DNA of 64,000 nt from the NCBI RefSeq assembly GCF_002797715.1, contig NZ_PGFF01000001.1, positions 1,263,304 through 1,327,303 on the forward strand, read 5' to 3'. The first letter of the stretch is position 1. Every line of letters starts with the position of its first letter. This DNA is from Diaminobutyricimonas aerilata (lineage in GTDB: Bacteria; Actinomycetota; Actinomycetes; Actinomycetales; Microbacteriaceae). Of the stretch, positions 63,892 through 64,000 are shown one piece after another. The translations under genes were made by a program, and so were the position numbers. The notes under the pieces are model-generated. The model was given only the letters and a program-made list of their open reading frames with translations. It was not told the origin of the DNA and ran no database searches.

Positions 63892-64000
63892 GTGAGCATC
63901 GTTCCCCGCAGCATCCTGCGCCGCCTCCCGACGCGCTGGCGGTGGCGGATCGTCTCGCGTCTCGCGGGCGGCGCCGAAGCCGCGCGTTCCCTCGGGGTCA
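63892..64000 (+). CDS. Start of an unidentified gene, truncated by the window end
   Basis: 36 complete codons from the GTG at 63892 (VSIVPRSILRRLPTRWRW and onward), open to the window end. The N-terminus is basic with no clear signal peptide. Too little is visible to assign a family; the promoter at 63857-63885 supports it being real. Confidence 0.5.
   Translation, partial: MSIVPRSILRRLPTRWRWRIVSRLAGGAEAARSLGV

Overview
The window comes from a very GC-rich Gram-positive bacterium, almost certainly an actinobacterium and most likely a member of the Microbacteriaceae. This rests on strongly GC-biased third codon positions, frequent GTG and TTG starts, stop-start overlaps (ATGA, GTGA, TGATG), many F420-dependent genes, and the block leuC-leuD-murA-plsC-gpsA-ddl-DUF3515-thiL / rsmD / recG-coaD plus yceD-rpmF-rnc-mutM. 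No rRNA, tRNA, CRISPR array, transposase or phage gene was seen. This is an annotation by reading; no database search was run.

Region 1 (1-14152) is a signalling and cell-surface locus: a truncated FHA protein, a membrane Ser/Thr kinase with an FN3-like exterior, an FHA protein with a C-terminal helix-turn-helix-like region, a 1850-residue surface protein (membrane anchor, about eleven Ig/cadherin-like repeats, three FN3 modules, a four-cysteine tail), a MoxR ATPase, a DUF58 protein, a TgpA-like transglutaminase relative whose catalytic Cys and His are both replaced, and another FHA protein. I read it as a phosphorylation-controlled surface assembly or signalling system, and it is the best candidate here for something poorly described. 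A second MoxR-DUF58-transglutaminase cassette at 41418-45948 keeps its catalytic residues and is a built-in comparison.

Region 2 (14242-29151) is housekeeping: leucine biosynthesis (leuCD), peptidoglycan precursors (murA, ddl), phospholipid synthesis (plsC, gpsA), thiamine (thiL), rRNA methylation (rsmD), an acyl-CoA dehydrogenase, CorA, recG and coaD. Many starts sit about 6 nt after a TANNNT -10 element, which suggests leaderless mRNAs.

Region 3 (29301-32756 and 45936-50481) is about coenzyme F420: F420-dependent glucose-6-phosphate dehydrogenase, a second LLM oxidoreductase, cofE, cofC, cofD, and a three-gene ABC importer of the proposed F420-0 type that is translationally coupled to cofD. 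FO synthase is not in the window.

Region 4 (32909-41278) is an accessory block between cofE and the second MoxR cassette: hydrolase, RibD/DHFR-like reductase, AraC regulator, MFS exporter, small membrane protein, SRPBCC protein, large LuxR-type ATPase regulator and a GNAT enzyme. Inverted copies of a dispersed repeat (32775-32810 and 41317-41354) bracket it.

Region 5 (50531-58960) is one operon that looks like reductive pyrimidine catabolism: beta-ureidopropionase, dihydropyrimidinase, an F420/LLM oxidoreductase, a complete ABC importer of the NMT1/ThiY type and a class III aminotransferase. No ordinary dihydropyrimidine dehydrogenase is present, so the LLM enzyme is a candidate for the reduction step. 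Region 6 (59035-64000) returns to housekeeping (yceD, rpmF, rnc, mutM), then a secreted GH43 enzyme and the start of an unidentified gene.
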